Shown here: positions 5,496 to 5,564 of the stretch, piece by piece
Numbering within the stretch: the first letter of the stretch is position 1
Layout: each line of letters opens with the position of its first letter
Assembly (NCBI GenBank): GCA_030045755.1
Contig: JASIEW010000005.1
Location: 1-5,564 of the forward strand
Direction of reading: 5' to 3'
Source of the DNA: Nitrososphaerales archaeon
Lineage (GTDB): Archaea > Thermoproteota > Nitrososphaeria > Nitrososphaerales > UBA183
Length of the DNA stretch: 5,564 nucleotides
Translations under genes and position numbers: made by a program
The notes under the pieces: model-generated
Seen by the model: only the letters and a program-made list of their open reading frames with translations
The model's database searches: none
What the model was told of the DNA's origin: nothing

Positions 5496-5564
5496 TTGTC
5501 AGTAGACATGGCTGTGAAGGTCCTCGATGAAAGCCTGGGCAAGGTCGTTCTGATCAAGCTCAAA
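5496..5564 (+). CDS. Sm-like archaeal RNA-binding protein (Lsm), N-terminal fragment
   Basis: The visible N-terminus, MAVKVLDESLGKVVLIKLK from the ATG at 5508, fits the start of an Sm fold: an N-terminal helix (VLDESLGK) followed by strand beta-1 (VVLIKLK), where the family continues with a KGG/G-type turn that lies past the window edge. Archaeal Lsm proteins form heptameric rings that bind U-rich RNA and take part in RNA metabolism. I chose the in-frame TTG at 5496, four codons earlier (SVD precedes the Met). It has GAGG (5485-5488) at a suitable distance, and similar Ser-Val-acidic-Met openings are known to me from thaumarchaeal homologues. The ATG remains possible. The identification rests on only 19-23 residues. 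Confidence 0.72.
   Translation, partial: MSVDMAVKVLDESLGKVVLIKLK

Noticed and set aside
1..5564. tRNA, rRNA, CRISPR array, insertion sequence, integrase site or defence operon
   Set aside because: I looked on both strands and saw no tRNA TPsiC-like arm in context, no regularly spaced repeats, no transposase or terminal inverted repeats, and no defence-type domains. The window reads as ordinary core genome.

Overview
This window most likely comes from an archaeon of the Nitrososphaerota (Thaumarchaeota) or a close TACK relative. The archaeal call is firm. It rests on an sn-glycerol-1-phosphate dehydrogenase (archaeal lipids), a 20S proteasome beta subunit, a KH/beta-CASP aCPSF1 ribonuclease, an archaeal SepF, an archaeal MCT-1-like PUA protein and an Sm-like protein, plus TATA-type promoters at the -26 position. 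The phylum call is an inference from SepF together with the Lsm N-terminus and was not checked. Coding DNA is GC-rich with strongly G/C third positions, while intergenic promoters are locally A/T-rich.

Layout: positions 1-222 hold the C-terminal end of an unidentified forward gene with a Lys/Ala/Pro-rich tail. It meets the reverse-strand egsA (219-1259) head-on, and the two stop codons share the palindrome CTAG. egsA appears leaderless, with its TATA box about 26 bp before a GTG start. Divergent from egsA is a small forward ORF (1408-1680) for a putative two-helix membrane protein. A strong BRE/TATA element (1724-1738) then drives a two-gene forward operon: psmB (1786-2457) and, after only 2 nt, aCPSF1/fttA (2460-4373). 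A 100-bp convergent gap separates fttA from reverse-strand sepF (4474-4770). Upstream of sepF is a 182-bp spacer with the sepF promoter and a T-rich stretch that may end the next reverse gene. That gene encodes a PUA-domain protein (4953-5432), which is divergent from the start of an Lsm gene (5496 to the window edge). One A/T-rich element (5454-5464) appears to serve as TATA box in both directions.

The genes belong to core cell functions: membrane lipid synthesis, protein turnover, transcription termination and RNA 3'-end processing, cell division, translation, and RNA metabolism. No mobile element, CRISPR array, defence locus or RNA gene was recognised. The most notable points are organisational: near-universal TTG/GTG starts, leaderless promoters, overlapping convergent stops, a shared bidirectional TATA element, and no T-run of four or more after either convergent gene pair.
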